A stretch of 40,348 nucleotides of DNA from a bacterium (GTDB taxonomy: Bacteria; Planctomycetota; UBA1135; UBA2386), in assembly GCA_024743115.1 (NCBI GenBank), contig JANSXC010000039.1, positions 1 to 40,348 on the forward strand. The letters run 5' to 3'. The position numbers were made by a program, and so were the translations under genes. Shown here one piece after another: positions 1 through 10,012 of the stretch. The notes beneath the pieces were generated by a model. It ran no database searches, was not told where the DNA came from, and was given only the letters and a program-made list of their open reading frames with translations. How positions within the stretch are numbered: position 1 is the stretch's first letter; every line of letters begins with the position of its first letter.

Positions 1-448
1 CCGACTGCCAGATGCCGCCGAAGTGCGGCTGGATGACGGGCAGAAACCCCTGCGTGTTGTGGCCGACCCGTTCGTCGACGACCACCTCGATCGTGTCCGA
101 GCCGTCACGGCGACCGTGTCCGCTGAGGTCGATCGAGAACGGCGTCCAGCCCCCGAGATGTTCGCCGCAGACGACGCCGTTGCATCGGACGGTGGCATGG
201 GTCGCGACCGCGGCGAACTCGAGGCGCACGGTCGGGGCGTCAACGCCGCGTAGCTCCGTCAGCCCGCGGCGATACGTTGCGGCGCCGTCGAACCCGACAC
301 CGAGGGTGTGTTCGAACGCGGCCGGCACCATCGCCGGCCTGCCGTCGATGGTCCAGTGCTCGTCGATTGACAGGCGAACCTGGCTTGCGAGCGTGGTCGC
401 CAACAGGACAGCGACGGCGATGCAACGCAGGGCCGCGGCGGATGTCAT
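1..448 (-). CDS. Secreted glycoside hydrolase family 2-like protein (N-terminal part; gene runs off the window)
   Basis: The frame is open from the ATG at 448 to the window edge, giving about 149 residues. The N-terminus is a signal peptide (Ala/Leu/Val core, residues 4-21) with likely cleavage LAS|QVR. The following beta-rich stretch resembles the GH2 sugar-binding (jelly-roll) domain: it contains 'RLEFAAVATHATVRCNGV', then 'GEHLGGWTPFSIDLS' and ends in 'PHFGGIWQS', matching the GGIYR/W signature of beta-galactosidase-like enzymes. The ATG overlaps the TGA of the upstream carboxypeptidase gene (ATGA, 445-448), so translation is probably coupled. An exported glycosidase acting on galactosides, glucuronides or mannosides fits, but the catalytic barrel lies outside the window and substrate cannot be called. 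It could also be a non-catalytic protein with this fold. Confidence 0.75.
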   Translation of the reverse strand, partial: MTSAAALRCIAVAVLLATTLASQVRLSIDEHWTIDGRPAMVPAAFEHTLGVGFDGAATYRRGLTELRGVDAPTVRLEFAAVATHATVRCNGVVCGEHLGGWTPFSIDLSGHGRRDGSDTIEVVVDERVGHNTQGFLPVIQPHFGGIWQS

Positions 449-1959
449 AGTTCGTACGCGTCCGTGAGCTTGGCTTCGAGGTAGGTGAAGAACGGCTCGC
501 TCGACAACGGGGCGCCCGTCGCGCGTTGGCAGAGCTCCGCGGGTGAATAGCGTCGACCGTGGCGGTGCACGTTGTCACGCAGCCAATCGACGAGTGGAGC
601 GAAGTCACCGCGTCCGATGAGCCGGTCGAGTCCGCCGAGCGCGCGGTCGGCGGCGGCGGCGAACTGTGCAGCGTAGAGGTTGCCGAGCGTGTAGGTGGGG
701 AAGTAGCCGAACAACCCACACGACCAGTGCACGTCCTGCAGGCAGCCGCGCCGATCGTCGGGCACTTCGACACCGAGATAGTCGCGGTACAGGCCGTTCC
801 ACCGGGCGGGCAGGTCGGCCACGGGCAGGTCACCGGCGATCAACTCGCGCTCGATCTCGAATCGCACCATGACGTGTAGATCGTAGGTCGCCTCGTCGGC
901 CTCGACCCGGATCAGGCTCGGCTGCACGAGGTTGGCGTCGCGGAACGCCTGTGCGGCGGCGAATCCGTCGGCTCCGGCGCCGAGTTGCTCCCGCGCTTGC
1001 GGCCAGACCCATTCCCAGAACGCGCGGCTGCGGCCGACGTGATTCTCGAACAGTCGACTCTGGCTCTCGTGGATGCCGAGCGACACGGCCTCGCCGAGCG
1101 GGGTGCCGAGGCGTGCGACTGGCAGCCCCTGCTCGTACAGCCCGTGGCCGCCCTCGTGCATCGTCGATCCGAGCGCGTCGACGACGTTGTCCTCGTGGAA
1201 GCGCGTGGTGAGCCGCACGTCCGCGCCGGTGCCCGTGCAGAACGGGTGCGTGCTGCGGTCGATGCGGCCACGTTCAAAGTCGAAGCCCATCGCGCGCACA
1301 ACGGCGTTGACGAAACGCTCCTGCGCGGGGATCGGGAACTTCGCACGGACGAACGCGTGGTTCGGTGCGCGGCCGCCGGCTAGGCGTTCGCGCAGCGCGA
1401 CCAACCGCTCCCGCAGCGGGGAGAACACCCGTTCGAGGTCCGCCGCGCGCATGCCGGGCTCATAGCAATCGGCGAGGGCGTCCCAGCGCGACGCGCCGGT
1501 CTCGGCCAGGCAGTCCGCCTTCTGCTGCTGCAGCCCGACCATGCGCTCGAGCCACGGCGCGAACCCGGCGAAGTCCGAATCGGTGCGCGCGCCGGCCCAG
1601 GCCTGCTGGGCCCGGCTTTCAACCTCGGCGAGTTCGCCGACGAGTGCCGGGGGCAGCTTCGTCGCGCGATCGAAATCGCGGCGGAGTTCGCGGACGATCG
1701 CCGCGCGTTCGGCGGCGTCGTCCTCGCCGTGGCTGGCCCGTTCCGCGCCCGCCTCGCAGTCGTCGAGCCAGTCGCCGATTCGCGGGTCGGTGGCACGTTC
1801 GTGCTGCAGTCGCGCCAGTAGTGCCAGCTGCTCGGCGCGTACCTCGCCCGCGCCGGTCGGCATGTAGGTCTCCTGGTCCCACCCGAGCAGCGCTGAGGTC
1901 GAACCGAGCAGGAAGACCTCGCGATGGTGCGAGACGAGTGCGTCGTAGGCCGTCGCCAT
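445..1959 (-). CDS. M32 family metallocarboxypeptidase (carboxypeptidase Taq)
   Basis: A 504-residue cytoplasmic zinc carboxypeptidase that removes C-terminal residues from peptides; the length is normal for the family. All M32 signature motifs are visible: HPF (238-240), DVRLTTR (247-253), the zinc site HEGGH (268-272), HESQ (297-300, third zinc ligand E298), IRVEAD, and GCLQDVHWSCG followed by GYFPTYTLGN. I chose the ATG at 1959 because the encoded N-terminus (MATAYDALVSHHREVF) fits the family. In addition a TACCTT -10-like box ends 7 nt upstream, which suits a leaderless message; longer versions of the frame start with low-complexity Arg/Ser sequence. The gene follows the HEAT/VWA gene in the same direction after 61 nt and overlaps the GH2-like gene by 4 nt. 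Confidence 0.95.
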   Translation of the reverse strand: MATAYDALVSHHREVFLLGSTSALLGWDQETYMPTGAGEVRAEQLALLARLQHERATDPRIGDWLDDCEAGAERASHGEDDAAERAAIVRELRRDFDRATKLPPALVGELAEVESRAQQAWAGARTDSDFAGFAPWLERMVGLQQQKADCLAETGASRWDALADCYEPGMRAADLERVFSPLRERLVALRERLAGGRAPNHAFVRAKFPIPAQERFVNAVVRAMGFDFERGRIDRSTHPFCTGTGADVRLTTRFHEDNVVDALGSTMHEGGHGLYEQGLPVARLGTPLGEAVSLGIHESQSRLFENHVGRSRAFWEWVWPQAREQLGAGADGFAAAQAFRDANLVQPSLIRVEADEATYDLHVMVRFEIERELIAGDLPVADLPARWNGLYRDYLGVEVPDDRRGCLQDVHWSCGLFGYFPTYTLGNLYAAQFAAAADRALGGLDRLIGRGDFAPLVDWLRDNVHRHGRRYSPAELCQRATGAPLSSEPFFTYLEAKLTDAYEL

Positions 1960-1966
1960 GCGCCAG

Positions 1967-1972
1967 AAGGTA
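1967..1972 (-). promoter_or_regulatory. Candidate leaderless -10 box of the M32 carboxypeptidase gene
   Basis: TACCTT on the minus strand ends 7 nt before the ATG at 1959, so transcription would start at or beside the start codon. There is no Shine-Dalgarno sequence in the gap and no clear -35 box. The same arrangement recurs at several genes in this window. Confidence 0.5.
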
Positions 1973-2020
1973 GCCGTGGAGGCGCGCCGTCGCGACTGCG
2001 CGCTGCTCGCCCCCGTAACG

Positions 2021-4117
2021 TCAGCGGGCGACGGTGTACAGCCCGCCGGATTCCTTCGCGAGTTGCTCGAGCAGCTTGCTCGACTCGCCGATCGCGACCG
2101 TGTGGATCCGGATGCAGCGGCTCGCATTCCAGCGCTTGACGGCAGCCGCGAGGAGTTTGCGATCGATGATCTGGCCAGCACTCGGCCGGCCATCGGTGAG
2201 TACGTAGATCGTGTCGACTTCCGGGTCGGCGAACGCGAGCTCGAGCCCGGCGTGGAGATCCGTCGGACCGCGGGATTCGAGCGCGTCGGTGAACTTTGCG
2301 CCGGTCTTCTTGCCGCGCTTGTCGACCTTCTTGAGCTTCTTGTTCCAGGCGCTCGCGTCGTGGCTGAAGCGGATGATGTTGGCTTTTGCCTTGTTCGGCA
2401 GGAGGTCGAGTACGCGCTTGAGCTGGCGTTTGGCTTCGTCGAGGCGGGTGCCAGCCGTGCCGAACGGTCGTCGCATGCTCCCGGACGTGTCGACGACGAA
2501 CGCGAGGCGGTCGCTGTGAACGGGCAGGTCCCAGTAGGTCGCCGTCGTGGCCGCTGCGGCGCCGCGGTCCTTGCCCCGCTTCTTCTGGTCGGCCCTGGCG
2601 GGCACGCGGAAGCGCTCGGCTTCGCGTTGCCACCAGTCGCGCCATTTCGCCTGATCGGGGAAGCGCTGGCGCGTGAGTTCGTGGAGCGCCGCGGTCACAT
2701 CGGAGTGCAATCGGGCGCGCTCCTGTGACAGTCGCTCGATCAAGAGTGGCACGCCGGCCTTCTCGCGCAGGGCGACGAGGAGGTCGATCGCCGCCGCCCG
2801 GACCTGCCACGAACCGTGGGAGAGCGACTGCTCGGCAGCGCCCAACGCCTTTTCGCGCAACTTCGGGCCGCAATCACCGAGCAGGCCGAGTGCTGTGGTG
2901 CGCAGCAGCAGGTGCTTGCTCTGCGCATGACCGAGGAGCAGGCCGTGCCAGCCGCCGTCCTCGGCCATGAACTCGTGGATGGCAATCGCACCCGCAGCCT
3001 TGCCGGCGTCACGGCCTTGGTCGATCAGCGCGATCAGCGCGGGCAGCGCGAGCTTCTTCCCGAACGTCGGCAATGCCGCGGCCGCCGCGGCCACCACTCC
3101 GTCGTCGCGATCCTGCAGCAGGCCCGTGAGCGCTCGGGCCGCAGTCAGGTGGCGTTCGGTCGGTGCAAAGCGCATGGCCTTGGCAGCGATCGCGCGCCGG
3201 GCGGCGTCCTTGTGTTGCCGCGTGGTCTCGTTGAGGTGATCGAACAACGAGCCGGCGAGGGCGCGCTGCCAGAGGCCGGTCAGGCGCTTGCCGAACGCGG
3301 CATCCGCAGCGATCGCGTGACCGACGATCAGTTCGTGATGCTCGGGAACCGGATCGCGCAGCAGACCGTGGAGCACGGCGGCATGCAGGTCCGCGCCTGC
3401 CGTCTTTGCGAGGCGCTTGCCGAGCCGCTTCGCGATCTCCGCCGCGTCCGGGTGGTTGTGGCGCGCGAGCTGCGCCAGCGCCTTGGCCGCAGCGACGCGG
3501 TACTTGCCGCCGGCGAGTCGCACGCGCACGGCATCGATCGCGGGATCGCCGTCGCGGTTCTCGAGCGCCTCGAGTGGTGGCAGGATCGCCGAGCCCGAGC
3601 TGCGCTTGATGGCATCGAGCAGGAAGTCGCGGGCTTGATCGCCCGTGGCATGTTCGAGCCCACGGCAGGCGGCGGTGCGCTGCACGCCCGGTTGACTCGA
3701 TCGCAGGATCTCACCGAGAACGTCGATGCCCGCGGTCCCCTGGGCCGCGAGACCGGCGCCTGCGGTGTCCGCGATCCGCGGGTTCCGGGCGTTGACGAGC
3801 GCCTCCTGGAGTGCGGTCACGACCCCGTCGGGTTCGGGGCGGGCGCAGCCGCCGAGTGCTCGCAACAGGGTCTGCCGATAGGACGACGACTCTGCCGTGC
3901 GCAGTTGTTCGAGCAGCGTGCGGGTCACGGCGGGGTCATCGAACTTGCCCAGGTCGCCCGCGGCTCGGCGCCGCGCGTTCTCGTTGGAGCGTTTGACCCG
4001 GTCGAAACGCGCCATGGCCTCTTCGGCCGTCTTCGGGCGCTGGGCGGTCAGGGGCGCGAGTAGCAGTCCGCTCACGAGCAGGGCTGCGACCAGGCTGGTC
4101 CGGCGAGTCGGTGTCAT
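2021..4117 (-). CDS. Secreted HEAT-repeat and von Willebrand factor A domain protein
   Basis: A 698-residue exported protein. Residues 1-25 form a signal peptide with likely cleavage LTA|QRP. Residues ~40-480 are alpha-helical HEAT-like repeats rich in 'AAxALxxL' patterns. A basic linker follows, then a VWA domain from ~535 to the C-terminus. The MIDAS metal site is complete: DTSGS (543-547), Thr619 in 'GPTDLHAGL', and Asp642 in 'LTDGRPS'. The domain pair suggests a periplasmic or surface scaffold that binds a protein partner through a divalent metal; no enzymatic role is evident. HEAT/VWA proteins are frequent in Planctomycetota. The start is supported by TAGGAT ending 8 nt upstream. The gene is divergent from the HtrA-like gene, with only 68 bp between the starts. 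Confidence 0.88.
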   Translation of the reverse strand: MTPTRRTSLVAALLVSGLLLAPLTAQRPKTAEEAMARFDRVKRSNENARRRAAGDLGKFDDPAVTRTLLEQLRTAESSSYRQTLLRALGGCARPEPDGVVTALQEALVNARNPRIADTAGAGLAAQGTAGIDVLGEILRSSQPGVQRTAACRGLEHATGDQARDFLLDAIKRSSGSAILPPLEALENRDGDPAIDAVRVRLAGGKYRVAAAKALAQLARHNHPDAAEIAKRLGKRLAKTAGADLHAAVLHGLLRDPVPEHHELIVGHAIAADAAFGKRLTGLWQRALAGSLFDHLNETTRQHKDAARRAIAAKAMRFAPTERHLTAARALTGLLQDRDDGVVAAAAAALPTFGKKLALPALIALIDQGRDAGKAAGAIAIHEFMAEDGGWHGLLLGHAQSKHLLLRTTALGLLGDCGPKLREKALGAAEQSLSHGSWQVRAAAIDLLVALREKAGVPLLIERLSQERARLHSDVTAALHELTRQRFPDQAKWRDWWQREAERFRVPARADQKKRGKDRGAAAATTATYWDLPVHSDRLAFVVDTSGSMRRPFGTAGTRLDEAKRQLKRVLDLLPNKAKANIIRFSHDASAWNKKLKKVDKRGKKTGAKFTDALESRGPTDLHAGLELAFADPEVDTIYVLTDGRPSAGQIIDRKLLAAAVKRWNASRCIRIHTVAIGESSKLLEQLAKESGGLYTVAR

Positions 4118-4125
4118 CGCCGCGG

Positions 4126-4131
4126 ATCCTA
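4126..4131 (-). promoter_or_regulatory. Candidate leaderless -10 box of the HEAT/VWA gene
   Basis: TAGGAT on the minus strand, 8 nt before the ATG at 4117. The stretch TAGGATCCGCGGC is identical to the one placed at the same distance before the sulfatase GTG at 31006, which argues that the spacing matters. Confidence 0.6.
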
Positions 4132-4172
4132 CCGGCTGACTCGCGCCCCTGGGCGTCGGGGTCGGGATTCGC

Positions 4173-4178
4173 TACACT
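4173..4178 (+). promoter_or_regulatory. Candidate leaderless -10 box of the HtrA-like protease gene
   Basis: TACACT ends 7 nt before the ATG at 4186; no Shine-Dalgarno sequence lies between. With the TAGGAT box on the other strand (4126-4131) it forms a compact divergent pair of promoters. Confidence 0.55.
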
Positions 4179-4185
4179 CCCAGCG

Positions 4186-5583
4186 ATGGCGCGGACGACG
4201 ACCCCTCGACGCGCGAGCTGGCTCCGCTCCGCGGGACCGGGCCGCGCAGGCTGGCTGCGGGCCGGCGGTGTGGGGGTCGTTTGCCTGGCTCTGGGGATCG
4301 TGCTCGGCACCGCTCTCCAGCAGTCCCGGGCAGTTGCGGCGCCGCCCGCACGGGAAGCCGCGGCGGTTTCGCCGGCCCGCGTCGCGCCGGCCAGCTTCGC
4401 AGACATCGTCGATGTCGCGCGGCCCGGAGTCGTTTCCGTTCGTGCACTGCTGCGAGCAGAACCCGTGTCGGAAGGGCCCGTGCCTGAAGTGCCGGGGGCG
4501 GCAGCACCGGCACGAACTTCGGGGGACCCCGTGACCGTTGCCGCGCCGCCGCCGGAAGCGTCGGATGCCGAACCCGTGGCCGCGGCACCCGGCCAACGCA
4601 CCGCGGATCTGCCAGAATCGCGGCAAGGGCCGCAGCCTGGCGCGGAGCGGGTCGCGGCGATGAACGTCCAACCGGCCGCTGTCGCAGCGGCGCGGGGAGG
4701 GAGCGCAGAACCGACCACGCTCGCGGGGTTCGTAGGTGAGCGCAACGGATCGGGCTTCATCGTCGATCCGCGAGGCCTCGTCGTGACGAGCCGTCATGTG
4801 GTCGTGGATGCGGCGCGGATCGATGTGTTCGTACCGGGACTGGGTCGCTACGAAGCACGGCTCGCGGGTGAGGACGAGGCGACGGACCTCGCGATCCTGC
4901 GGCTGAAACGCCCGCCGGCGGGGCTGCCGGCTTTGCCACTCGGCGCGAGCGAACGGCTACGTGCCGGCGACTGGATCGTCGCGGTCGGCAATCCGTTCGG
5001 CTTCGCGCAGACGGTGACGGCCGGGGTCGTGAGTTTCGTCGGGCGGCACCTGCCGCACACCGACCTCGGCGTCACGAGTGACTTCGTGCAGATCAGTGCG
5101 CCGCTCAACCCGGGCAGTTCGGGTTGTCCGGTGCTGGATCTCGACGGCCGGGTGGTCGGCGTCACGACGAAGGCAGCGGCGGATGCGCAGGGTATCTCCT
5201 TCGCGGTGCCAAGCCGCACCCTGAAGTGGGCGCTGGCGGAGATGGAGCGCGCCGAGGACGGCGTCGTGCGACGGGGCTACCTCGGCATCGAGTTTGCGAC
5301 GAGTCGCCGTGTCGACGATCGCGGCGAGCCGCGCGGCGGGGCGCGGATCGTGCGCGTCGTGTCCGGTGCCCCGGCCGAGGCCGCTGGCATCCGGACGGGT
5401 GACGTCGTGCTCGCGGTCGATGGGATCCCGGTCGCGGACGCCGCGGTGCTTCACCAGCGAATCGTTCAGGGTCGACCGGGCGGCAAGATCGCGTTGCAGG
5501 TGTTGCGCGATGAACGCGTCCTCGGTCCGATCGAGGCTCGGCTCAGCGAGATGGGGCAGGCCCGCGCGACGCGCCTGAACTGA
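4186..5583 (+). CDS. Membrane-anchored HtrA/DegP-like serine protease with one PDZ domain
   Basis: A 465-residue protein with a basic N-terminus, a single membrane anchor (~27-45), a trypsin-like protease domain and one C-terminal PDZ domain (~370-455, 'GYLGIEF' to the C-terminal beta strands). The triad is visible as His204 (VVTSRHVV), Asp234 (DEATDLAILRL) and Ser312 (NPGSSGCPV). The family usually reads GNSGGP here; this protein has GSSGCP, so a Gly beside the oxyanion hole is Cys. A Pro/Ala-rich insert of roughly 85 residues (~95-180) separates the first segment (FADIVDVARPGVVSV) from the protease core. The likely role is envelope protein quality control. I chose the ATG at 4186 because of the -10 box at 4173-4178 and because upstream GTG codons would put 25 unlikely residues before it. 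Confidence 0.9.
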   Translation: MARTTTPRRASWLRSAGPGRAGWLRAGGVGVVCLALGIVLGTALQQSRAVAAPPAREAAAVSPARVAPASFADIVDVARPGVVSVRALLRAEPVSEGPVPEVPGAAAPARTSGDPVTVAAPPPEASDAEPVAAAPGQRTADLPESRQGPQPGAERVAAMNVQPAAVAAARGGSAEPTTLAGFVGERNGSGFIVDPRGLVVTSRHVVVDAARIDVFVPGLGRYEARLAGEDEATDLAILRLKRPPAGLPALPLGASERLRAGDWIVAVGNPFGFAQTVTAGVVSFVGRHLPHTDLGVTSDFVQISAPLNPGSSGCPVLDLDGRVVGVTTKAAADAQGISFAVPSRTLKWALAEMERAEDGVVRRGYLGIEFATSRRVDDRGEPRGGARIVRVVSGAPAEAAGIRTGDVVLAVDGIPVADAAVLHQRIVQGRPGGKIALQVLRDERVLGPIEARLSEMGQARATRLN

Positions 5584-5635
5584 ACGCCCCGAGCTGCACC
5601 GACCCCAACGAAGCTCCGCTGCGTAGACCGCTGCC

Positions 5636-6286
5636 ATGGCCATACCTACCCTGCTCCATCGGGATACCGTCGCGTTCGTCATGCCCGGGCTCGTTCATCG
5701 TCTGGGCAATCTGCTCTTCACATTGCAGGGCGCCGCGCAGTTCGACGACCGGCCGGTCGACCACGCGGTCGTGCGGAAAGCGACGGCCCGTGGTGGGGCC
5801 GTTCTCGTGGTCGCACGCACGCTCCTGGGGCCGGCGCCGGAGCCGCCCGCGCCGGCGGGTGAACTGCTCGCCGTGATCGCGGACCTGGTCCGGCTGCCGC
5901 TCCGGGACGCCGGGCACGCGTTCGTTCTGCAGGTTGCGGACGCGGACACCGCCGGCGCAGGCGTCGAGCTCGTCGATCCCGCCGCGTTCTGTCCGGCCGT
6001 TCTCACGGCGATTCGGCTGATCGGCGCCGCGGTGCCGGCCGGGCAGACCGGCAACCTGGCGGCGCGGCTGGAGCGCGTTGGACACGAAGTGAGGGTCGGC
6101 GTCGGCTACGCCGGGGCCGTGGGGGAGCTGCCGTTTCCACTCGCGCTCGACGGGCTGGCCGGTGATTGGACCGCTGCGATGGGGCAGACTCCGCCCGGCA
6201 CGACAGTTTCCACGACGGCCGGGGAGCTCCGGCTGGCCTTCGCATTGCGGGGGCTCCGGGCGGGTGATGCGACCGGCCAAGCTTGA
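5636..6286 (+). CDS. Small degenerate histidine-kinase-like protein (ChpT-like phosphotransferase?)
   Basis: 216 residues with no signal peptide or membrane segment. Residues 15-36 ('VMPGLVHRLGNLLFTLQGAA') look like the phosphoacceptor helix of a histidine kinase dimerisation domain, with His21 in the H-x-L-x-N-L-L pattern. The rest has the size and alternating pattern of an ATPase-like domain, but I can find no N-box or G-box, so ATP binding seems lost. DHp plus a dead ATPase domain in ~220 residues is the architecture of ChpT/Spo0B-type histidine phosphotransferases. It lies directly before a phoB/phoR-like pair on the same strand, which supports a signalling role. No family match is certain; the alternative is an unrelated helical protein. 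Confidence 0.55.
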   Translation: MAIPTLLHRDTVAFVMPGLVHRLGNLLFTLQGAAQFDDRPVDHAVVRKATARGGAVLVVARTLLGPAPEPPAPAGELLAVIADLVRLPLRDAGHAFVLQVADADTAGAGVELVDPAAFCPAVLTAIRLIGAAVPAGQTGNLAARLERVGHEVRVGVGYAGAVGELPFPLALDGLAGDWTAAMGQTPPGTTVSTTAGELRLAFALRGLRAGDATGQA

Positions 6287-6361
6287 GCGGGCCTTCACAG
6301 TTTCTTGGCCGTAGGTCGTAGCCTACTCCGCGTTCCCAATTCACGACTCCTGACGCAGCGA

Positions 6362-7063
6362 GTGGTAAAGAGCAAGATTCTGGTCATCGAGGACGAGCCC
6401 GACATCCTCGAAGTCATGCAGTACAACCTCGAGCGCGAGGGTCACAAGGTCGTCGCGTGTCGCGATGGCGAGCAAGGGTTGAGTCGGATTCGGACCGACA
6501 ACCCGGATGTCGTCATCCTCGATCTCATGCTCCCTGGCATGGACGGGGTCGAGGTCTGCCGGCAGGTGAAATCGGATCCCGTGACGCGCGCGATTCCGAT
6601 CATCATGGTCACCGCCAAGAGCGAGGAGAGCGACATCGTGCTCGGTCTCGGCATCGGCGCCGACGACTACATCACCAAACCGTTCAGCCCGCGCGAACTC
6701 GTTGCGCGGGTGAAGGTCGTTCTGCGACGAGGACCGTTGCGGGAAGACAGTGGCGGGGTGAACGACCGAGTCGTGCGCGGATCGTTGACGATCGACCTCG
6801 GCCGGCACGAGGCCCGGGTCGACGATCGGGCCCTGCCGCTCACGCCGACCGAGATGCGGTTGCTGCACTTTCTGGCTTCGCACCCCGGCCGGGTGTTTCC
6901 GCGCGCACACCTGCTGAGCCGGGTGATCGGCGAGGATGCGGTCGTGACGGACCGCAATATCGACGTGCACGTGCGCGCTCTGCGCCAAAAACTCGGTGAG
7001 CATCAATCGCTGATCGAGACCGTTCGCGGCGTCGGCTATCGTTTCGCCGAAGCGGCGAGGTGA
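6362..7063 (+). CDS. phoB: OmpR/PhoB-type DNA-binding response regulator
   Basis: 233 residues. The receiver domain has the acidic pocket E10/D11, phosphoacceptor Asp54 (VVILDLMLPGMDG), Thr84 and Lys106 (ITKPF). The winged-helix domain is OmpR-type ('LTPTEMRLLHFL', 'TDRNIDVHVRALRQKLG', 'ETVRGVGYRF'). Phosphorylated by its partner kinase, it would bind direct repeats upstream of target genes; PhoB orthologues control phosphate starvation. The next gene encodes a PhoR-type kinase. I prefer the GTG at 6362 because the receiver starts there (VKSKILVIEDEPD); a TTG at 6305 would add 19 residues. The phosphate assignment rests on similarity to PhoB and its partner; no pst or phoU genes are in view. 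Confidence 0.88.
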   Translation: MVKSKILVIEDEPDILEVMQYNLEREGHKVVACRDGEQGLSRIRTDNPDVVILDLMLPGMDGVEVCRQVKSDPVTRAIPIIMVTAKSEESDIVLGLGIGADDYITKPFSPRELVARVKVVLRRGPLREDSGGVNDRVVRGSLTIDLGRHEARVDDRALPLTPTEMRLLHFLASHPGRVFPRAHLLSRVIGEDAVVTDRNIDVHVRALRQKLGEHQSLIETVRGVGYRFAEAAR

Positions 7064-7156
7064 TTGGCTGACCATCGATTCGATCAAGCGAGGTACGCGG
7101 CTTGCGAAGCCGTTGACCGTTTTGGCGGACGGCGACCTGCTCCCTGAGTGGTGCGG

Positions 7157-8365
7157 ATGACGACGACGCTCGCGATTTTCCTCGGCCTGGCTGCCCTGAC
7201 GGCCATCTGGCTCTATCGCGCCTGGTCGCGCGAACGTGCTCGCGCCGAGGAGGCGATAGCTGGCCTGCTGACGCTGCAGCGTGACATGCGGCAGACGAGC
7301 ACGGCGGCTGCTCGGCTGCGCGCGAGCCTTGCGAGTATCGACGAGGGCGTCGTGGTGCTAGACATCGACCGCCAGGTCGTGGACTGGAACGATGCCGCGC
7401 GGGAACTCGCTGGGCTGCCAGAACGCCCGGCGTCGCCCGCGCGCGTCTCGGAGATGCTGCCCTGGGGGCAGCTCACCGTTGCGCTCGAAGAGCTCGGGCG
7501 CGCGTCCGGTCCACCGATCGTGGAGTTCGAGCTCGCGGACGAGAGTCAGGGTGCCGAGCGCATCCTGCGTGTTCGGGTTCGCGGGCTCGGGGATCTCGGC
7601 TTCGTGGTCGGGATCGACGACCAGAGTCGGCTCAAACGCCTCGAGTCGATGCGGCGCGACTTCGTGGCCAACGTGTCCCACGAGCTCAAGACCCCGCTCG
7701 CCGCGATCAAGGGCTTCGTCGAGACGTTGCGCGACGATCCCGAGATGCCGACCGAGGTCCGCGTGCGGTTTCTCGATCGCGTGATGGCGCAGAGTGATCG
7801 CCTGAACAGCTTGGTCGGGGATCTCCTGACTCTGTCGCGGCTCGACGAGTTCGAGCACGGTCCCGAAGGCTTCAAGCCGTGCGATGTGGCGGTTGTCGTG
7901 GCCGACACGATTCGGGATCTCGCTTCGCTCGCGGATCGCAAGACGATCGACCTGCAAGCGGACCTGGCGCCGGGGCCGCTGTTCGTGCAGGCCGAGCGCG
8001 AGGGGCTACGTCAGGTGATCAGCAACCTCGTCGACAACGCGATCAAGTACACACCCGAATCCGGCACGGTGGCCGTCAGCCTCGGTCACAACGCGGACGA
8101 GATCCGGCTCGAGGTCGCGGACACCGGGATCGGACTGTCGCCCGAGGATCAGGAACGCGTGTTCGAGCGGTTCTACCGCGTCGATCGCGCGCGATCGCGC
8201 GAACTGGGCGGCACCGGCCTGGGGTTGTCGATCGTCAAGAACACGGTTCGCCGCCTGGGCGGCGAGGTCGGGGTTCGGAGTGCAGTCGGCCGGGGGACGA
8301 CGTTCTGGGTCACATTGCCCCGGCTGCAGACGGAGGTCGCCCCAGGATTGGGCGACCCAGAGTAG
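7157..8365 (+). CDS. phoR: PhoR-type sensor histidine kinase with PAS domain
   Basis: 402 residues from the ATG (an in-frame GTG at 7148 would add three). There is one N-terminal membrane helix (~1-22) with almost no periplasmic part, then a PAS domain (~58-155, 'IDEGVVVLDIDRQVVDWN'). The HisKA domain has phosphoacceptor His175 (NVSHELKTPLAAIKGF), and the ATPase domain has an N-box (NLVDNAIKYTP), G1 (DTGIGL) and G2 (GTGLGLSIVK). This single-helix-plus-PAS layout is typical of PhoR. It lies 93 nt after the response regulator gene and they should form a cognate pair. The small kinase-like protein at 5636 may feed into the same relay. Confidence 0.9.
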   Translation: MTTTLAIFLGLAALTAIWLYRAWSRERARAEEAIAGLLTLQRDMRQTSTAAARLRASLASIDEGVVVLDIDRQVVDWNDAARELAGLPERPASPARVSEMLPWGQLTVALEELGRASGPPIVEFELADESQGAERILRVRVRGLGDLGFVVGIDDQSRLKRLESMRRDFVANVSHELKTPLAAIKGFVETLRDDPEMPTEVRVRFLDRVMAQSDRLNSLVGDLLTLSRLDEFEHGPEGFKPCDVAVVVADTIRDLASLADRKTIDLQADLAPGPLFVQAEREGLRQVISNLVDNAIKYTPESGTVAVSLGHNADEIRLEVADTGIGLSPEDQERVFERFYRVDRARSRELGGTGLGLSIVKNTVRRLGGEVGVRSAVGRGTTFWVTLPRLQTEVAPGLGDPE

Positions 8366-8390
8366 GCGGACCAGGGCAGGGAGGGCGGAG

Positions 8391-8406
8391 TAGCGCGACC
8401 CGCGCG

Positions 8407-8409
<3 letters not shown>
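8391..8409. terminator. Weak hairpin at the phoR/thiC convergent junction
   Basis: TAGCGCG and CGCGCTA form a perfect 7-bp stem around a 5-nt loop, placed between the stops of two converging genes and including the thiC stop codon. No T-run follows on either side, so intrinsic termination is uncertain. Confidence 0.3.
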
Positions 8410-10005
<1,596 letters not shown>

Positions 10006-10012
10006 CGGCTGC

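Noticed and set aside
1960..2193. Upstream in-frame extension of the M32 carboxypeptidase
   Set aside because: The added residues are Ser/Arg-rich low complexity, would overlap the HEAT/VWA gene and ignore the well-placed -10 box and the conserved N-terminus.
5624..5629. TAGACC as a leaderless -10 box for the small kinase-like gene
   Set aside because: Lacks the final T of TANNNT and the gap is only 6 nt; not counted among the supported cases.
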